A stretch of 64,000 bases of DNA, from assembly GCF_018070025.1 (NCBI RefSeq), contig NZ_JAGPYQ010000002.1:1054001-1118000 (forward strand). Direction: 5' to 3'. The DNA comes from Streptomyces liliiviolaceus. Its GTDB lineage: Bacteria > Actinomycetota > Actinomycetes > Streptomycetales > Streptomycetaceae. Positions 44,327-53,753 of this stretch are shown piece by piece; the stretch's first letter is position 1; the number at the start of each line of letters is the position of its first letter. The translations under genes were made by a program, and so were the position numbers. The notes below the pieces were generated by a model, which searched no databases, was not told the DNA's origin, and was given only the letters and a program-made list of their open reading frames with translations.

Positions 44327-45511
44327 TTACGGGGTGTCGGGCTGGCGGGGCCGTCTGCTGCCTCGCCAGAGGATGGTCGCCACGACGAGCAGGACGCCGC
44401 CGACGCTGCCCGCCAGGGGTCCGGCCCAGGCCGTCGAGGGCCCGTCGTCCTCGGCGGTGTCGGGGCCCTTGCCGAAGTACTGGTCGGAGTTGGCCGCCGC
44501 CCTCAGGTTCTCCGGCTTCAGACCGGCCGCCGCCTTGATGGCCGCCGCGGGGTCCACGAAGCCGTACCCCAGGGAGTCGTCACGGCCGCCGGAGGGGGCG
44601 TTGCGGGCCGTGTCCTCAAGGAGGTCCTTGATCTGCGCCGGGGAGAGGCCGGGGTGGGCGGCCTTGATCAGGGCGACGGCGCCGGAGACGAAGGCCGAGG
44701 CGGCGCTCGTGCCCCAGCCCTCGTAGTACTTCCGGTCGGGGTCGGCTATCACCACGTCGACGCCGGGGGCGCTGACCGTGGCGTACCAGCGGCGGGTGGA
44801 GAACGAGGCGCGGGTTCCGTAGCGGTCGACGGCGGTCGCGGCGATCACGCCCGGGTAGGCCGCCGGGTAGGAGATGTGGTCGCCCTTCTCGCCGCCGTTC
44901 CCGGCCGAGGCGATGACGGCGGCGCCCTTCTTCAGGGCGTACTGCACGGCGGCGTCCTCGGCGGGCTCCGGGTGGGCGGACTTGGAGTCGTCGCCGAGGG
45001 AGAGGTTGATGACGTCGGCGCCGTGGTCGGCGGCCCAGCGGATGCCTTCGGCGAGGGCGTTGCCACGGGTGTTGCGGGCCTTGCTCCGAGCCGAGTCGCC
45101 GTCTTCGAGGATCACGCGGACGGGGAGGATCTTCGCCTCGGGGGCGATGCCCATCACTCCGTCGTCGTTGCCCGAACCGTGTCCGTGACCCGCGATGATG
45201 CCGGCCATCGCCGTGCCGTGCCGTGCCCAGGGGCGGTCTCCGCGGCCAGCGCCGAAACCGACCATGTCCTTGCCGTCGAGGACGTTGCCCGCGAGGTCCG
45301 GGTGTTCGTCGTCGACGCCCGTGTCCAGGACGGCGACCGTGATGCCCGCGCCCTTCGTCGTCCGCCACGCCTCGGTCGTGTGCATCGCCTCCAGCGCCCA
45401 CTGCTTGGCGCGGATGCCGTCGGCGTGGGCGGCGGTGGAGGGCAGGAGGGCGAGACCGGCGGCCAGCGTGGCGACCAGCAGGCCCCTTCCGCGGGGTGCC
45501 CGACGGCTCAT
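44327..45511 (-). CDS. Subtilisin-family protease, mycosin-like (type VII secretion-associated)
   Basis: A membrane-anchored S8 protease of 394 residues. A signal peptide (LLVATLAAGLALLPSTAAHA) is followed by the catalytic domain with Asp63 (VAVLDTGVDDEHPDL), His98 (RHGTAMAGIIAG), Asn205 and Ser269 (GTSAASAFVSGAVALIKAAH). One C-terminal helix (about 363-383) and a short basic tail follow. This layout matches MycP proteases of ESX systems. No eccC, eccD, EsxA-like or PE/PPE gene is in the window, so it is an orphan. The ATG overlaps the stop of the upstream proline-rich gene (ATGA). Confidence 0.88.
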   Translation of the reverse strand: MSRRAPRGRGLLVATLAAGLALLPSTAAHADGIRAKQWALEAMHTTEAWRTTKGAGITVAVLDTGVDDEHPDLAGNVLDGKDMVGFGAGRGDRPWARHGTAMAGIIAGHGHGSGNDDGVMGIAPEAKILPVRVILEDGDSARSKARNTRGNALAEGIRWAADHGADVINLSLGDDSKSAHPEPAEDAAVQYALKKGAAVIASAGNGGEKGDHISYPAAYPGVIAATAVDRYGTRASFSTRRWYATVSAPGVDVVIADPDRKYYEGWGTSAASAFVSGAVALIKAAHPGLSPAQIKDLLEDTARNAPSGGRDDSLGYGFVDPAAAIKAAAGLKPENLRAAANSDQYFGKGPDTAEDDGPSTAWAGPLAGSVGGVLLVVATILWRGSRRPRQPDTP

Positions 45512-47568
45512 GAGGGCTTCTCCGTGGCCGAGTCGACGGTCTTGCGCAGGCTCCGCTCGACGCGGTCGGCGAGGCCCTGTGCGTCGTGGCCGAGGCCGGC
45601 CTGGGCGGGCACGGTGGTGGCGCCCGCCTTCGTCGCGTCCGCGGCGGGCTGCGGTTCGCCCACGGCACGGCCGTCGGCGAAGCCGGAGACCGCGTAGGTG
45701 ACGACCGGGGCGTCGGTCAGGACCGACAGCGTCCATGACGCGCGCTGGTCGTCGCCGAAGTCCGCGGCGACGGTGCCCTTCGCCGCGTACGTACGGGGCA
45801 TGAGGTCGCGCCGGTTGTCGAGCCTCTGCTCCTCGAAGCGGCGGTGCAGTACGGCCATGGCGGCGGAGTCGGCCTTCGTGAACAGCAGGCCGACCGTGGT
45901 GACGTGGCTGCGGGTCGCGTCCGTGTACGTGGCCCGCAGGAGGCGCAGGCAGCCGGCGGGCGCGAGGGCCTTCTGCAGGAGCGGGTCGAAGGCGTCGCCG
46001 CAGCCGCTGTCGGGCGCGACGGCGATACGGGTCCAGATGCGGTCGGAGCCGCCGGGGCCCGCGCCGTCGCCCTTGACCGTGGGCGGGAAGAGTTCGTCGA
46101 CGGGCACGCTGTGCCACAGGTCTCCGGCCGCGGTGAACGCGTCCGGCGCCCCGGCTCCGTCCGAGCCGTCCCCGGTGAGCCAACTCCCCGTCAGCGCACC
46201 GCCGATGAGCCCGAGCCCCAGCACCACGCAGGCCGCGGCGGCGGCCACGCTGCTGCGCCGGCGGGGGCCCGTCGGACGCACCCGTGCGGTGTCGGCGTCG
46301 TACGTGTCTGGCTCCGCGAGGGACACGAACGGCCTGAGCGGCGGCTCGGCGGGCGGCGCGGGCGCGTGCCGGACGGCGCCCGCGAAGGGCTCCCCCGTGA
46401 AGGACTCACCGATGAACGGCTCACCTGGCCCGGACATCGTCCTGCCGGACGGGGCCGTGCGCGGCGGCGCCGGAGCGGGCTCGACGGGAGCGGGTTCGGC
46501 GGGGACGGGCTCGGCGGGAACGGGCCGCAACCGGGTCGTGGTCTCCGACGGAGCCTGCGCGGCCGCCGTACTCCGCCGCGCGAAGGACTGATGGGCCCCC
46601 GGCGCGAACGGCCGCAACGGCACCCCGGCCCCGTCCCGCTGCCCGACGTCACCACCGGCCGAACGGGACTCGGCCCGGTCGGGGGCCGGTCGCTGCGCGG
46701 TCTCGCCGCCGGTCGCTCGTGGGGCGGTCGTGGGGCGGGGCGGGGTGGGTCTTTCCGGACGGGGGGTGGTCGTGGGACGCGGTGGGGCCTCGGGCCGTCG
46801 GGGGCCCGGGGCGGAGCCGGGTTCGTTCGCGGGGCGGAGCGGGAAATCCTGCTGGTCGGCACGCGGAGGCCGCCCGGGAGCTCCGCCCGGACCCGACCGC
46901 GTACCCGCCTGGTCCGCCGGACGCGAGGCGGGACGTGACGGGGGCTGTGCCGACGGGGCCTGCGGTGCGGCGGGGGCGCTCGACCACGCGGTGCCTGCCA
47001 TGGGGGCACGCGGTTCCGTCGTCGGACGCGGTGGAGCGGCGGCACGGCCCGCGTCCGTCCCGGGATCGGCGCCGGGGCGCGGCGTGACGCCCGCCCACTC
47101 GGCGCCTCCTCGCGGAACCCGCGGTTCCGCGTCGCGGGACAGGGTCCCCGTCCCGCCGGGCGGTACGTCGGGGAAGCGGGCCGAAGCCTGCGGGGGCGGG
47201 GCCGTCTCGGGGGTGTGGCGTTGCCCGCCGTCGCCGGGGCGGAGGTTCGGGAAACGCGAGGTTCCGGACGAGAAGGCGTCCCGGGGCCCGGCTTCCTCGG
47301 AGGGCCGCGGTCGCGGTGGCGCCCCGACCGGGCGGCGCGGCCCGAACCAGTCGCTCCCGGCGGGCTCCCCACCCTCGCGATCCGAGGTCGAAGCCGAGGC
47401 CGAGACCGGAGACGGGGGCGGAGGCGAGATCGGAGACGGGGGCGAGTCCGGTCGCGGGGCCGGGTCCGCGGGCCGGCCCGACGGCTCTCGGCCACCGTCC
47501 GTCGCAGACGTCCCCGGCGGCGTCGTCGGCCGCGGAGGAATGGAGGCGCGGCGCGCTTCCGTGCTCAT
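45508..47568 (-). CDS. Large proline-rich disordered protein with one membrane helix
   Basis: No family recognised. Of 686 residues, about 1-435 are intrinsically disordered and rich in Pro, Arg, Gly and Ala, with recurring PPRPTT motifs (five or more near residues 11-290). One membrane helix follows (about 440-461, AAAAACVVLGLGLIGGALTG). The roughly 225-residue C-terminal part has two cysteines (SGCGDAFDP, PAGCLRLL) and would lie outside, where the coupled mycosin-like protease could reach it. A cytosolic disordered arm with an outside sensor domain is the inferred shape. ATGA overlap with the protease indicates a two-gene unit. Confidence 0.78.
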   Translation of the reverse strand: MSTEARRASIPPRPTTPPGTSATDGGREPSGRPADPAPRPDSPPSPISPPPPSPVSASASTSDREGGEPAGSDWFGPRRPVGAPPRPRPSEEAGPRDAFSSGTSRFPNLRPGDGGQRHTPETAPPPQASARFPDVPPGGTGTLSRDAEPRVPRGGAEWAGVTPRPGADPGTDAGRAAAPPRPTTEPRAPMAGTAWSSAPAAPQAPSAQPPSRPASRPADQAGTRSGPGGAPGRPPRADQQDFPLRPANEPGSAPGPRRPEAPPRPTTTPRPERPTPPRPTTAPRATGGETAQRPAPDRAESRSAGGDVGQRDGAGVPLRPFAPGAHQSFARRSTAAAQAPSETTTRLRPVPAEPVPAEPAPVEPAPAPPRTAPSGRTMSGPGEPFIGESFTGEPFAGAVRHAPAPPAEPPLRPFVSLAEPDTYDADTARVRPTGPRRRSSVAAAAACVVLGLGLIGGALTGSWLTGDGSDGAGAPDAFTAAGDLWHSVPVDELFPPTVKGDGAGPGGSDRIWTRIAVAPDSGCGDAFDPLLQKALAPAGCLRLLRATYTDATRSHVTTVGLLFTKADSAAMAVLHRRFEEQRLDNRRDLMPRTYAAKGTVAADFGDDQRASWTLSVLTDAPVVTYAVSGFADGRAVGEPQPAADATKAGATTVPAQAGLGHDAQGLADRVERSLRKTVDSATEKPS

Positions 47569-47757
47569 GCACCCCCCGTTTCCTCGACCCCGGACGACCG
47601 AGACTGACCGAAGGAACCCCTCCGGATCCGTTCCCCGCTTGCGTGCGCGTCACTCTACGGGCTGACACCGTGCCCGTGGGAACCAGTCCGCAGGCCCGGG
47701 GCATCTGCCCGGAACGTCCCCCTACCCTGCGGTAATCCGGTCTGGCAGGCTTCGTAC

Positions 47758-48960
47758 ATGACAGCCCGCGCCACAGACCGAGCCCGCTACGACCGGGCCA
47801 CCGCCCACCTTGACGCACCCGTCGCGATCGTGGACCTGGAGGCCTTCGACGCCAACGCGGACGATCTCGTACGGCGGGCGGCGGGCAAGCCCGTACGCGT
47901 CGCGAGCAAGTCGGTGCGCTGCCGGGCACTGCTCGAACGCGTCCTCGCCCGGGACGGCTTCGCCGGACTCATGTCCTACACGCTCGACGAGTCCCTGTGG
48001 CTGGCCCGCTCCGGTTTCGACGACGTACTGCTCGCCTACCCGTCCGCCGACCGGGCCGGGTACGCGACACTCACCGCCGATCCCAAACTCGCCGCCGCCG
48101 TGACCGTCATGATCGACGACCCTGCGCAGTTGCAACTGATCGACGACGCCCGGGACGGCGGGCGCGAAGAGGTCCGCGTCTGCCTGGAGTTGGACACCTC
48201 GCTGAAGATGTTCGGCGGCCGGGTCCGCGTCGGCGCCCGCCGCTCGCCCCTGTACTCCGCCGCCCAGGTCGCCGACATGGCGCGTACGGTCGCCCGCCGG
48301 CCCGGATTCCGGCTCGTCGGGATCATGGCGTACGAGGGGCACATCGCCGGAGTGGGCGACGCCCTGCGGGGGCGCCCTTTGCGGTCGCGTGCGATCCGGC
48401 TGATGCAGGCGACGGCCCGCAAGGAGCTGGCGCAGCGCCGGGCGGACGTCGTACGGGCGGTCCGGGCCGTCGCGCCGGACCTGGAGTTCGTCAACGGCGG
48501 CGGCACGGGCAGTGTCCAGCACACCGCGGCCGAGGACTCGGTGACGGAGATCGCCGCGGGGTCGGGACTGTACGTGCCGCGTCTCTTCGACAACTACACG
48601 TCGTTCAGCGGGCGTCCGGCCGCGCTCTTCGCGCAGCCCGTCGTGCGCCGGCCGGGGGTCGGGGTCGTGACCGTCCTCGGCGGCGGCTACCCGGCGTCGG
48701 GCGCCCCCGGCCCCGACCGGCTGCCCGTGCCGTACCTCCCCGAGGGGCTGAGGTACGACTCCCAGGAGGGCGCGGGCGAGGTGCAGACGCCCCTGCTGGG
48801 CGCGCCCGCCGACGATCTGCTGATCGGCGACAAGGTGTGGTTCCGGCACGCGAAGGCCGGGGAGCTGTGCGAGCGGTTCGACGTGCTGCACCTCGTGGAG
48901 GGCGACAGGGTGACGGCGTCGGTGCCGACGTACCGCGGCGAGGGCCACACGTTCCTGTAG
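47758..48960 (+). CDS. PLP-dependent amino-acid aldolase/deaminase (alanine-racemase-fold, DSD1-like)
   Basis: The 400-residue protein has an alanine-racemase N-terminal barrel with the PLP Lys in VRVASKSVRC (K51), then GIMAYEGHIAG and FVNGGGTGSVQ. Its C-terminal beta domain is D-serine-dehydratase-like, with His and Cys in WFRHAKAGELCERF that bind zinc in D-threonine aldolase and D-serine dehydratase. It should act on a D-amino acid or 3-hydroxy amino acid, but the exact substrate is not readable. ATG 47758 has no strong ribosome site. It stands alone, divergent from the proline-rich gene. Confidence 0.85.
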   Translation: MTARATDRARYDRATAHLDAPVAIVDLEAFDANADDLVRRAAGKPVRVASKSVRCRALLERVLARDGFAGLMSYTLDESLWLARSGFDDVLLAYPSADRAGYATLTADPKLAAAVTVMIDDPAQLQLIDDARDGGREEVRVCLELDTSLKMFGGRVRVGARRSPLYSAAQVADMARTVARRPGFRLVGIMAYEGHIAGVGDALRGRPLRSRAIRLMQATARKELAQRRADVVRAVRAVAPDLEFVNGGGTGSVQHTAAEDSVTEIAAGSGLYVPRLFDNYTSFSGRPAALFAQPVVRRPGVGVVTVLGGGYPASGAPGPDRLPVPYLPEGLRYDSQEGAGEVQTPLLGAPADDLLIGDKVWFRHAKAGELCERFDVLHLVEGDRVTASVPTYRGEGHTFL

Positions 48961-48996
48961 TGCCCCGGCGCCGACTGCCCTCACGGCTTCCCGGCG

Positions 48997-49968
48997 TTAT
49001 CGCGTGGGGCCGATGTCGCTGCCCACTCCCCCGCCCGTGTCCTCGTCGCCGACGGGCCGGATCCCCTTGGTGATCCGGTCCATGTCGGCGAGCGGCGGTC
49101 CCTCCGCGCCCGCGTCGAAGACGTACCGCACCATGACCAGCGACTCCGAGCCGACGCTGGACGGGAACGCCATCGACTGGACGTAGCCGCCGGGCCCCGC
49201 CTCGGTCTTCACGCGCCAGCGCACGAAGTACCCGGTGCGTCCCGCGACCGCGACCGGGCCCTGCTCGACGAGCCGGTGGGACGTGATGCCGTGGAAGGGC
49301 CGTTCGTCGACCTTGTTGCGGTCGTACGCCAGATCGGCCGCGTCGGAGATGTCGTCGCGGGCGAGCGCCGCGGTGGACTTCTCGTCGTTCGCGGTCACCG
49401 TGCGCGAGAAGACCGTGCCGTGGCGGCAGAGGCCGTCGTCGCCCGGGCAGTCGTACGTCCCGGGTGTGGTCATCACGATGTCGGTGTCGGACACGTTCTC
49501 GGGTCTGGCCCAGCCGTCGAGGAGCGGCAGGGTGATGCCGTTCAGCTCGTCCACGACGAGGTCGGGATCGGCGGACGGCTCCGGGGCGGACTGCGATGAC
49601 TCCGAGGACGGGGACGGCGGGCTCGCCGGGACGGAGGCCGTGGACGCGGTCACCGCACCCGGGTCGCCGTCGCCGTCGTCCTTGCTCAGGACGACGGCGC
49701 CCGTGACGATGGCCGCGACGAGGACGGCCGCCGCGGTGGTGAGGGCGACCGCCTTGGCACGTCCGGAGCCGTCGGCCGCCTGCATCGGCACCGTCGGGGC
49801 CTGGCCGTACGCCTGCGGGTACGCCTGCTGCTGTTGATACTGCTGCTGGTGCGGTTCCTGTTGCAGTGTCCCGGGGGTGCGGCGGTGCTCGGTCCAGGCG
49901 GTCCCGTCCCACCAGCGCTCCGTGTCCGGGGCGGAGGGGTCCCGGTACCAGCCGGGCGGGGTCGTCAT
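48997..49968 (-). CDS. DUF2510 membrane protein with extracytoplasmic domain
   Basis: The 323-residue protein starts with a DUF2510 module (MTTPPGWYRDP, then ERWWDGTAWTEHRR, about residues 1-30). A Gln-rich stretch follows (QQYQQQQAYPQAYGQ), then one membrane helix (about 72-94). An outside domain of about 220 residues follows a Ser/Pro linker, with two cysteines (YDCPGDDGLCRHG). Function is unknown. I start at ATG 49968, seven bases after CGGG; ATG 49974 directly abuts that site. Confidence 0.8.
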   Translation of the reverse strand: MTTPPGWYRDPSAPDTERWWDGTAWTEHRRTPGTLQQEPHQQQYQQQQAYPQAYGQAPTVPMQAADGSGRAKAVALTTAAAVLVAAIVTGAVVLSKDDGDGDPGAVTASTASVPASPPSPSSESSQSAPEPSADPDLVVDELNGITLPLLDGWARPENVSDTDIVMTTPGTYDCPGDDGLCRHGTVFSRTVTANDEKSTAALARDDISDAADLAYDRNKVDERPFHGITSHRLVEQGPVAVAGRTGYFVRWRVKTEAGPGGYVQSMAFPSSVGSESLVMVRYVFDAGAEGPPLADMDRITKGIRPVGDEDTGGGVGSDIGPTR

Positions 49969-50053
49969 GCTCATCCCGGCACTCTAGGCGCCGCCCGGCA
50001 CAGGCACAGGACCGTCCGCCCTACGGGCCCCGCAACGGTGTCCCGACCGGGCC

Positions 50054-50854
50054 CTACAGCGGTGTGACGTACGCGCCCGAGATCCCGCCGTCCACCAGGA
50101 AGTCCGTGGCGTTGACGAACGAGGAGTCGTCGCTGGCGAGGAAGGCGACCGCGGCGGCGATCTCGTCCGCCTCCGCGAACCGCCCGAGCGGAATGTGCAC
50201 GAGGCGCCGCGCGGCCCGCTCCGGGTCCTTGGCGAACAGCTCCTGGAGAAGAGGGGTGTTGACGGGACCGGGGCACAGGGCGTTGACCCGGATGCCCTCG
50301 CGGGCGAACTGCACGCCCAGCTCACGGGTCATCGCCAGTACCCCGCCCTTGGACGCGGTGTACGAGATCTGCGAGGTCGCGGCGCCCATCCGGGCCACGA
50401 ACGACGCGGTGTTGATGATCGACCCCTTGCCCTGGCGCCGCATGTAGGGGATCGCGGCCTTGCAGCACAGGTACACGGAGGTGAGGTTGACCTCCTGGAC
50501 GCGCTTCCAGGCCTCCAGGCCGGTCTCCAGGATCGAGTCGTCGTCGGGCGGTGAGATGCCCGCGTTGTTGAAGGCGATGTCGACGGATCCGTAGGTGTCG
50601 TTCGCGGTCTCGAAGAGCGCTTCGACCTGGTCGGGGTCGGTGACGTCGACGTTGACGAAGATCCCGCCGATCTCGTCCGCGGCGGCCCGGCCCCGGGTCT
50701 CGTCGACGTCGCCGCAGACGACATGGGCGCCCTCGGAGGCGAGCCGGCGTGCGGTGGCGAGGCCGATCCCGCTGCCGGCGCCCGTGATGACGGCGGTACG
50801 GCCGACGAGACGGCGGCAGACGACGGCGTCGGTCGATGAGGTCGATACGGTCAC
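50054..50854 (-). CDS. Short-chain dehydrogenase/reductase
   Basis: An NAD(P)-dependent oxidoreductase of 266 residues with the classical SDR pattern: TGAGSGIG (24-31), NNAG (97-100) and the Ser-Tyr-Lys triad S151, Y165 and K169 (YTASK). Asp in VVCGDVDETRG at the end of beta-2 suggests NAD preference. It is third in the ligase-aldehyde dehydrogenase-SDR operon, overlapping the dehydrogenase stop by GTGA, so it probably handles an alcohol or ketone in that amine-degradation route. Confidence 0.9.
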   Translation of the reverse strand: MTVSTSSTDAVVCRRLVGRTAVITGAGSGIGLATARRLASEGAHVVCGDVDETRGRAAADEIGGIFVNVDVTDPDQVEALFETANDTYGSVDIAFNNAGISPPDDDSILETGLEAWKRVQEVNLTSVYLCCKAAIPYMRRQGKGSIINTASFVARMGAATSQISYTASKGGVLAMTRELGVQFAREGIRVNALCPGPVNTPLLQELFAKDPERAARRLVHIPLGRFAEADEIAAAVAFLASDDSSFVNATDFLVDGGISGAYVTPL

Positions 50855-52263
50855 TGTGCGGGGCCCTCCGTGCTGATGAAGACGTTCTTGGTCTCGGTGA
50901 AGGCGGTCAGGGCGTCCGGGCCGAGTTCGCGGCCGATGCCGGACTGCTTGAAGCCGCCGAAGGGGGTCCAGTAGCGGACGCTGGAGTGGGAGTTGACGGA
51001 CAGGTTCCCGGCGCGGACGGCGCTCGACACGCGCAGGGCGCGGCCCACGTCCCGGGTCCAGATGGAGCCCGCGAGGCCGTACTCGGTGGCGTTGGCGAGC
51101 CGGATCGCGTCGGCCTCGTCCTCGAAGGGGAGGACCACGGCGACCGGCCCGAAGACCTCCTCGACGGCCACGCGCGCGTGGGGCTCGACCCCGGTCAGGA
51201 CGGTGGGCGGGAACCAGAAACCGGGCCCCTCGGGAGCGGTGCCCCGGATACCGGCCAGGTCGTCGGTGACGTACGACCGTACGCGGTCCAGCTGGGCCCG
51301 GGAGATCAGCGGGCCCATGGCGGTCTTCTCGTCGGACGGGTCGCCGACGACGACGGACTCGATCGCGGGGGCGAGGAGTTCGAGGAAGCGGTCGTAGACC
51401 GGACGCTGGACGAGGATGCGGGTGCGGGCGCAGCAGTCCTGGCCGGAGTTGTCGAGGAAGGACATCGGGGTGGCCGCCGCGGCGGCCTCGATGTCGGCGT
51501 CGGCGAAGACGATGTTGGGGCTCTTGCCGCCGAGTTCGAGGGTGACGCGCTTGAGGCGCGCCGCTCCCTTGGCCAGCACCTGTTTGCCGACGGTCGTCGA
51601 CCCCGTGAAGACGATCTTCGCGACACCGGGGTGCTCGACCAGCGCGTCGCCCGTGACGGGGCCCGCGCCCGGCAGGACCTGGAACAGATGCTCGGGAAGG
51701 CCTGCCTCCAGGGCGAGTTCGGCCAGTCGCAGGGCCGTCAGCGGGGTCGTCTCGGCCGGCTTGAGGATGACTGCGTTCCCGGCGGCGAGCGCGGGGGCCG
51801 TGCCCCAGGCGGCGATCGGCATGGGGAAGTTCCAGGGCGCGATGACGGCGACCACGCCCAGCGGTTCGAGGATCGTGACGTCGAGGCCGCCCGCCACCGG
51901 GATCTGGCGGCCGGTCAGCCGTTCCACTCCCCCGGCCGCGTAGTCGAGCAGATCGCGGACGTTGCCCGCCTCCCAGCGGGCGTTGCCGAGGGTGTGCCCG
52001 GCCTCCCTGACCTCCAGCCGGGCGAGTTCTTCGAGGTGTTCGTCGACGGCGACGGCGAAGCGGCGCAGCAGCCGGGCCCGTTCGCCCGGCGCGAGGGCGG
52101 CCCAGCGGACCTGCGCCGCACCGGCCCGTACGACGGCCGCGTCGACGTCCGCGGGACCGGCACCCGGGACGGTGGCGACGACTTCCTCGGTGGCCGGATC
52201 GAGGACGAGAAGTTCATGTTCGCCGGGCGGGGACGGGGTGTGCGACAACGAAGGACCTCTCAC
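50851..52263 (-). CDS. NAD(P)-dependent aldehyde dehydrogenase
   Basis: It oxidises an aldehyde to the acid. The 470 residues have Asn145 in APWNFP, general base Glu243 in LELGGKSPN and catalytic Cys277 in GQDCCART. EVFGPVAVVLPF and YWTPFGGFKQSGIGRE are typical C-terminal blocks. It overlaps the glutamine-synthetase-like gene (GTGA) and the SDR gene. A likely substrate is the gamma-glutamyl aldehyde formed during amine breakdown, which is an inference from context. Confidence 0.92.
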   Translation of the reverse strand: MRGPSLSHTPSPPGEHELLVLDPATEEVVATVPGAGPADVDAAVVRAGAAQVRWAALAPGERARLLRRFAVAVDEHLEELARLEVREAGHTLGNARWEAGNVRDLLDYAAGGVERLTGRQIPVAGGLDVTILEPLGVVAVIAPWNFPMPIAAWGTAPALAAGNAVILKPAETTPLTALRLAELALEAGLPEHLFQVLPGAGPVTGDALVEHPGVAKIVFTGSTTVGKQVLAKGAARLKRVTLELGGKSPNIVFADADIEAAAAATPMSFLDNSGQDCCARTRILVQRPVYDRFLELLAPAIESVVVGDPSDEKTAMGPLISRAQLDRVRSYVTDDLAGIRGTAPEGPGFWFPPTVLTGVEPHARVAVEEVFGPVAVVLPFEDEADAIRLANATEYGLAGSIWTRDVGRALRVSSAVRAGNLSVNSHSSVRYWTPFGGFKQSGIGRELGPDALTAFTETKNVFISTEGPAQ

Positions 52264-53624
52264 ATGCGTTCGAAGGAGCGGCGCAGCTCCCAGTCGGTCA
52301 CCGCGGCGTCGAAGGCGTCCAGTTCGACGCGCGCCATGTTGCGGTAGTGGGCGACCACCTCGTCACCGAAGGCGGCCCGGGCGACGGGGCTGTTCTCCCA
52401 GACCTCGGCGGCCTCGCGCAGGGTGGTGGGCACGTGCGCGTAGTCCGCGGTGTACGCGTTCCCCGTGCACGCCTCGGGCAGTTCCAGCTTGTGCTCGATG
52501 CCGTACAGCCCGGCCGCGACGAGTCCCGCGACGGCCAGATGCGGATTGACGTCGCCGCCGGGGAGCCGGTTCTCGAAGCGCATCGAACGGCCGTGCCCGA
52601 CGACTCGCAGCGCGCAGGTGCGGTTGTCGTACCCCCAGGCGACGGCGGTCGGCGCGAACGAGCCGGGCTGGAAGCGCTTGTACGAGTTGATGTTGGGCGC
52701 GTACAGGAGGGAGAAGTCCCGGAGCGCTGCGAGCTGCCCGGCGAGGAAGTACCGCATGACCTGCGACATGCCGCCCTCGCCGTCACCGGCCATCCTGTTC
52801 GTGCCGTCGGCGTCGGCGAGGGAGAGGTGGATGTGGCAGGAGTTGCCCTCGCGCTCGTTGTACTTGGCCATGAAGGTGAGCGAGACCCCCTCCTGGGAGG
52901 CGATCTCCTTGGCGCCGGTCTTGTAGATGGCGTGCTGGTCGCAGGTGACCAGGGCCTCGTCGTACTTGAACGCGATCTCGTGCTGCCCGGGGTTGCACTC
53001 GCCCTTGGCGGACTCGACGGTCAGCCCGGCCGCCGCCATCTCGTTGCGGATACGCCGCAACAGAGGTTCGATGCGTCCGGTACCGAGCACCGAATAGTCG
53101 ATGTTGTACTGGTTCGCGGGCGTCAGTCCCCGGTAGTTGGCGTCCCAGGCGTGCTCGTAGGTGTCCTTGAAGACGATGAACTCCAGCTCGGTGCCCACCT
53201 GTGCGGTGAAGCCGTGCTCGGCGAGCCGCTCCAGCTGGCGGCGCAGGATCTGCCGGGGCGCGGCCACGACGGGCGAGCCGTCGTTCCAGGCGAGGTCGGC
53301 GACGAGCATGGCCGTGCCCTCGTTCCAGGGCACCCGGCGGAGGGTGGCCAGGTCCGGGTGCATGGCGAAGTCGCCGTAACCACGCTCCCAGGACGACATC
53401 TCGTAGCCGTCGACCGTGTTCATGTCGGCGTCGACCGCGAGGAGGTAGTTGCAGCCCTCCGTGCCGTGTCTCAGGACGTCGTCGAGGAAGAAGCGTGCGG
53501 CGAACCGCTTGCCCTGGAGCCGGCCCTGCATGTCCGGGAAGGCCAGGACGACCGTGTCGATCTCGCCGCTCGCGACGAGGGCGTGCAACTCCTCGACGGA
53601 AAGCGGGGGTGTGCGGTCTGCCAC
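52260..53624 (-). CDS. glnA4: Glutamine-synthetase-like gamma-glutamyl-amine ligase (GlnA4-like)
   Basis: An ATP-dependent ligase joining glutamate to an amine. The 454 residues have the GS beta-grasp and catalytic barrel: VGTELEFIVF (metal Glu), ESAKGECNPGQHEIAFKY, GNSCHIHLSLAD, NINSYKRFQPGSFAPTAVAW and RFENRLPGGDVNPHLAVAG. The adenylylation loop of GSI-alpha/beta housekeeping forms is not apparent. In S. coelicolor the gene I recall in this setting is GlnA4, reported as a gamma-glutamylethanolamide synthetase. The symbol rests on that gene-order and family resemblance. The start is GTG 53624, eight bases after AAGGAGG. An aldehyde dehydrogenase, SDR, GntR regulator and C26 hydrolase surround it. 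Confidence 0.82.
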   Translation of the reverse strand: MADRTPPLSVEELHALVASGEIDTVVLAFPDMQGRLQGKRFAARFFLDDVLRHGTEGCNYLLAVDADMNTVDGYEMSSWERGYGDFAMHPDLATLRRVPWNEGTAMLVADLAWNDGSPVVAAPRQILRRQLERLAEHGFTAQVGTELEFIVFKDTYEHAWDANYRGLTPANQYNIDYSVLGTGRIEPLLRRIRNEMAAAGLTVESAKGECNPGQHEIAFKYDEALVTCDQHAIYKTGAKEIASQEGVSLTFMAKYNEREGNSCHIHLSLADADGTNRMAGDGEGGMSQVMRYFLAGQLAALRDFSLLYAPNINSYKRFQPGSFAPTAVAWGYDNRTCALRVVGHGRSMRFENRLPGGDVNPHLAVAGLVAAGLYGIEHKLELPEACTGNAYTADYAHVPTTLREAAEVWENSPVARAAFGDEVVAHYRNMARVELDAFDAAVTDWELRRSFERM

Positions 53625-53698
53625 GGAAAGGGCCTCCTTCGGTTCGGCCAGGAACCTTCCCCCGGCCATCCCCTGCCATCTCTGGCCGTCGATGATCG

Positions 53699-53732
53699 GC
53701 AATGGCCCTAAGGTATTGCGGGGAACCATTGC
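53699..53732. promoter_or_regulatory. Inverted repeat between glnA4 and the divergent GntR regulator
   Basis: GCAATGG (53699-53705) and CCATTGC (53726-53732) are perfect 7-bp arms 20 bases apart, in the 129-base divergent promoter region. A site here could control both directions. The wide spacing is unusual for a single GntR dimer, so this is tentative. Confidence 0.4.
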
Positions 53733-53753
53733 TTGGGAAGGGGGCGCGGCCGG

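Noticed and set aside
44327..47568. A remnant type VII secretion (ESX) locus
   Set aside because: Only the mycosin-like protease is recognisable; no EccC/EccD/EsxA-like gene or fragment lies on either side.
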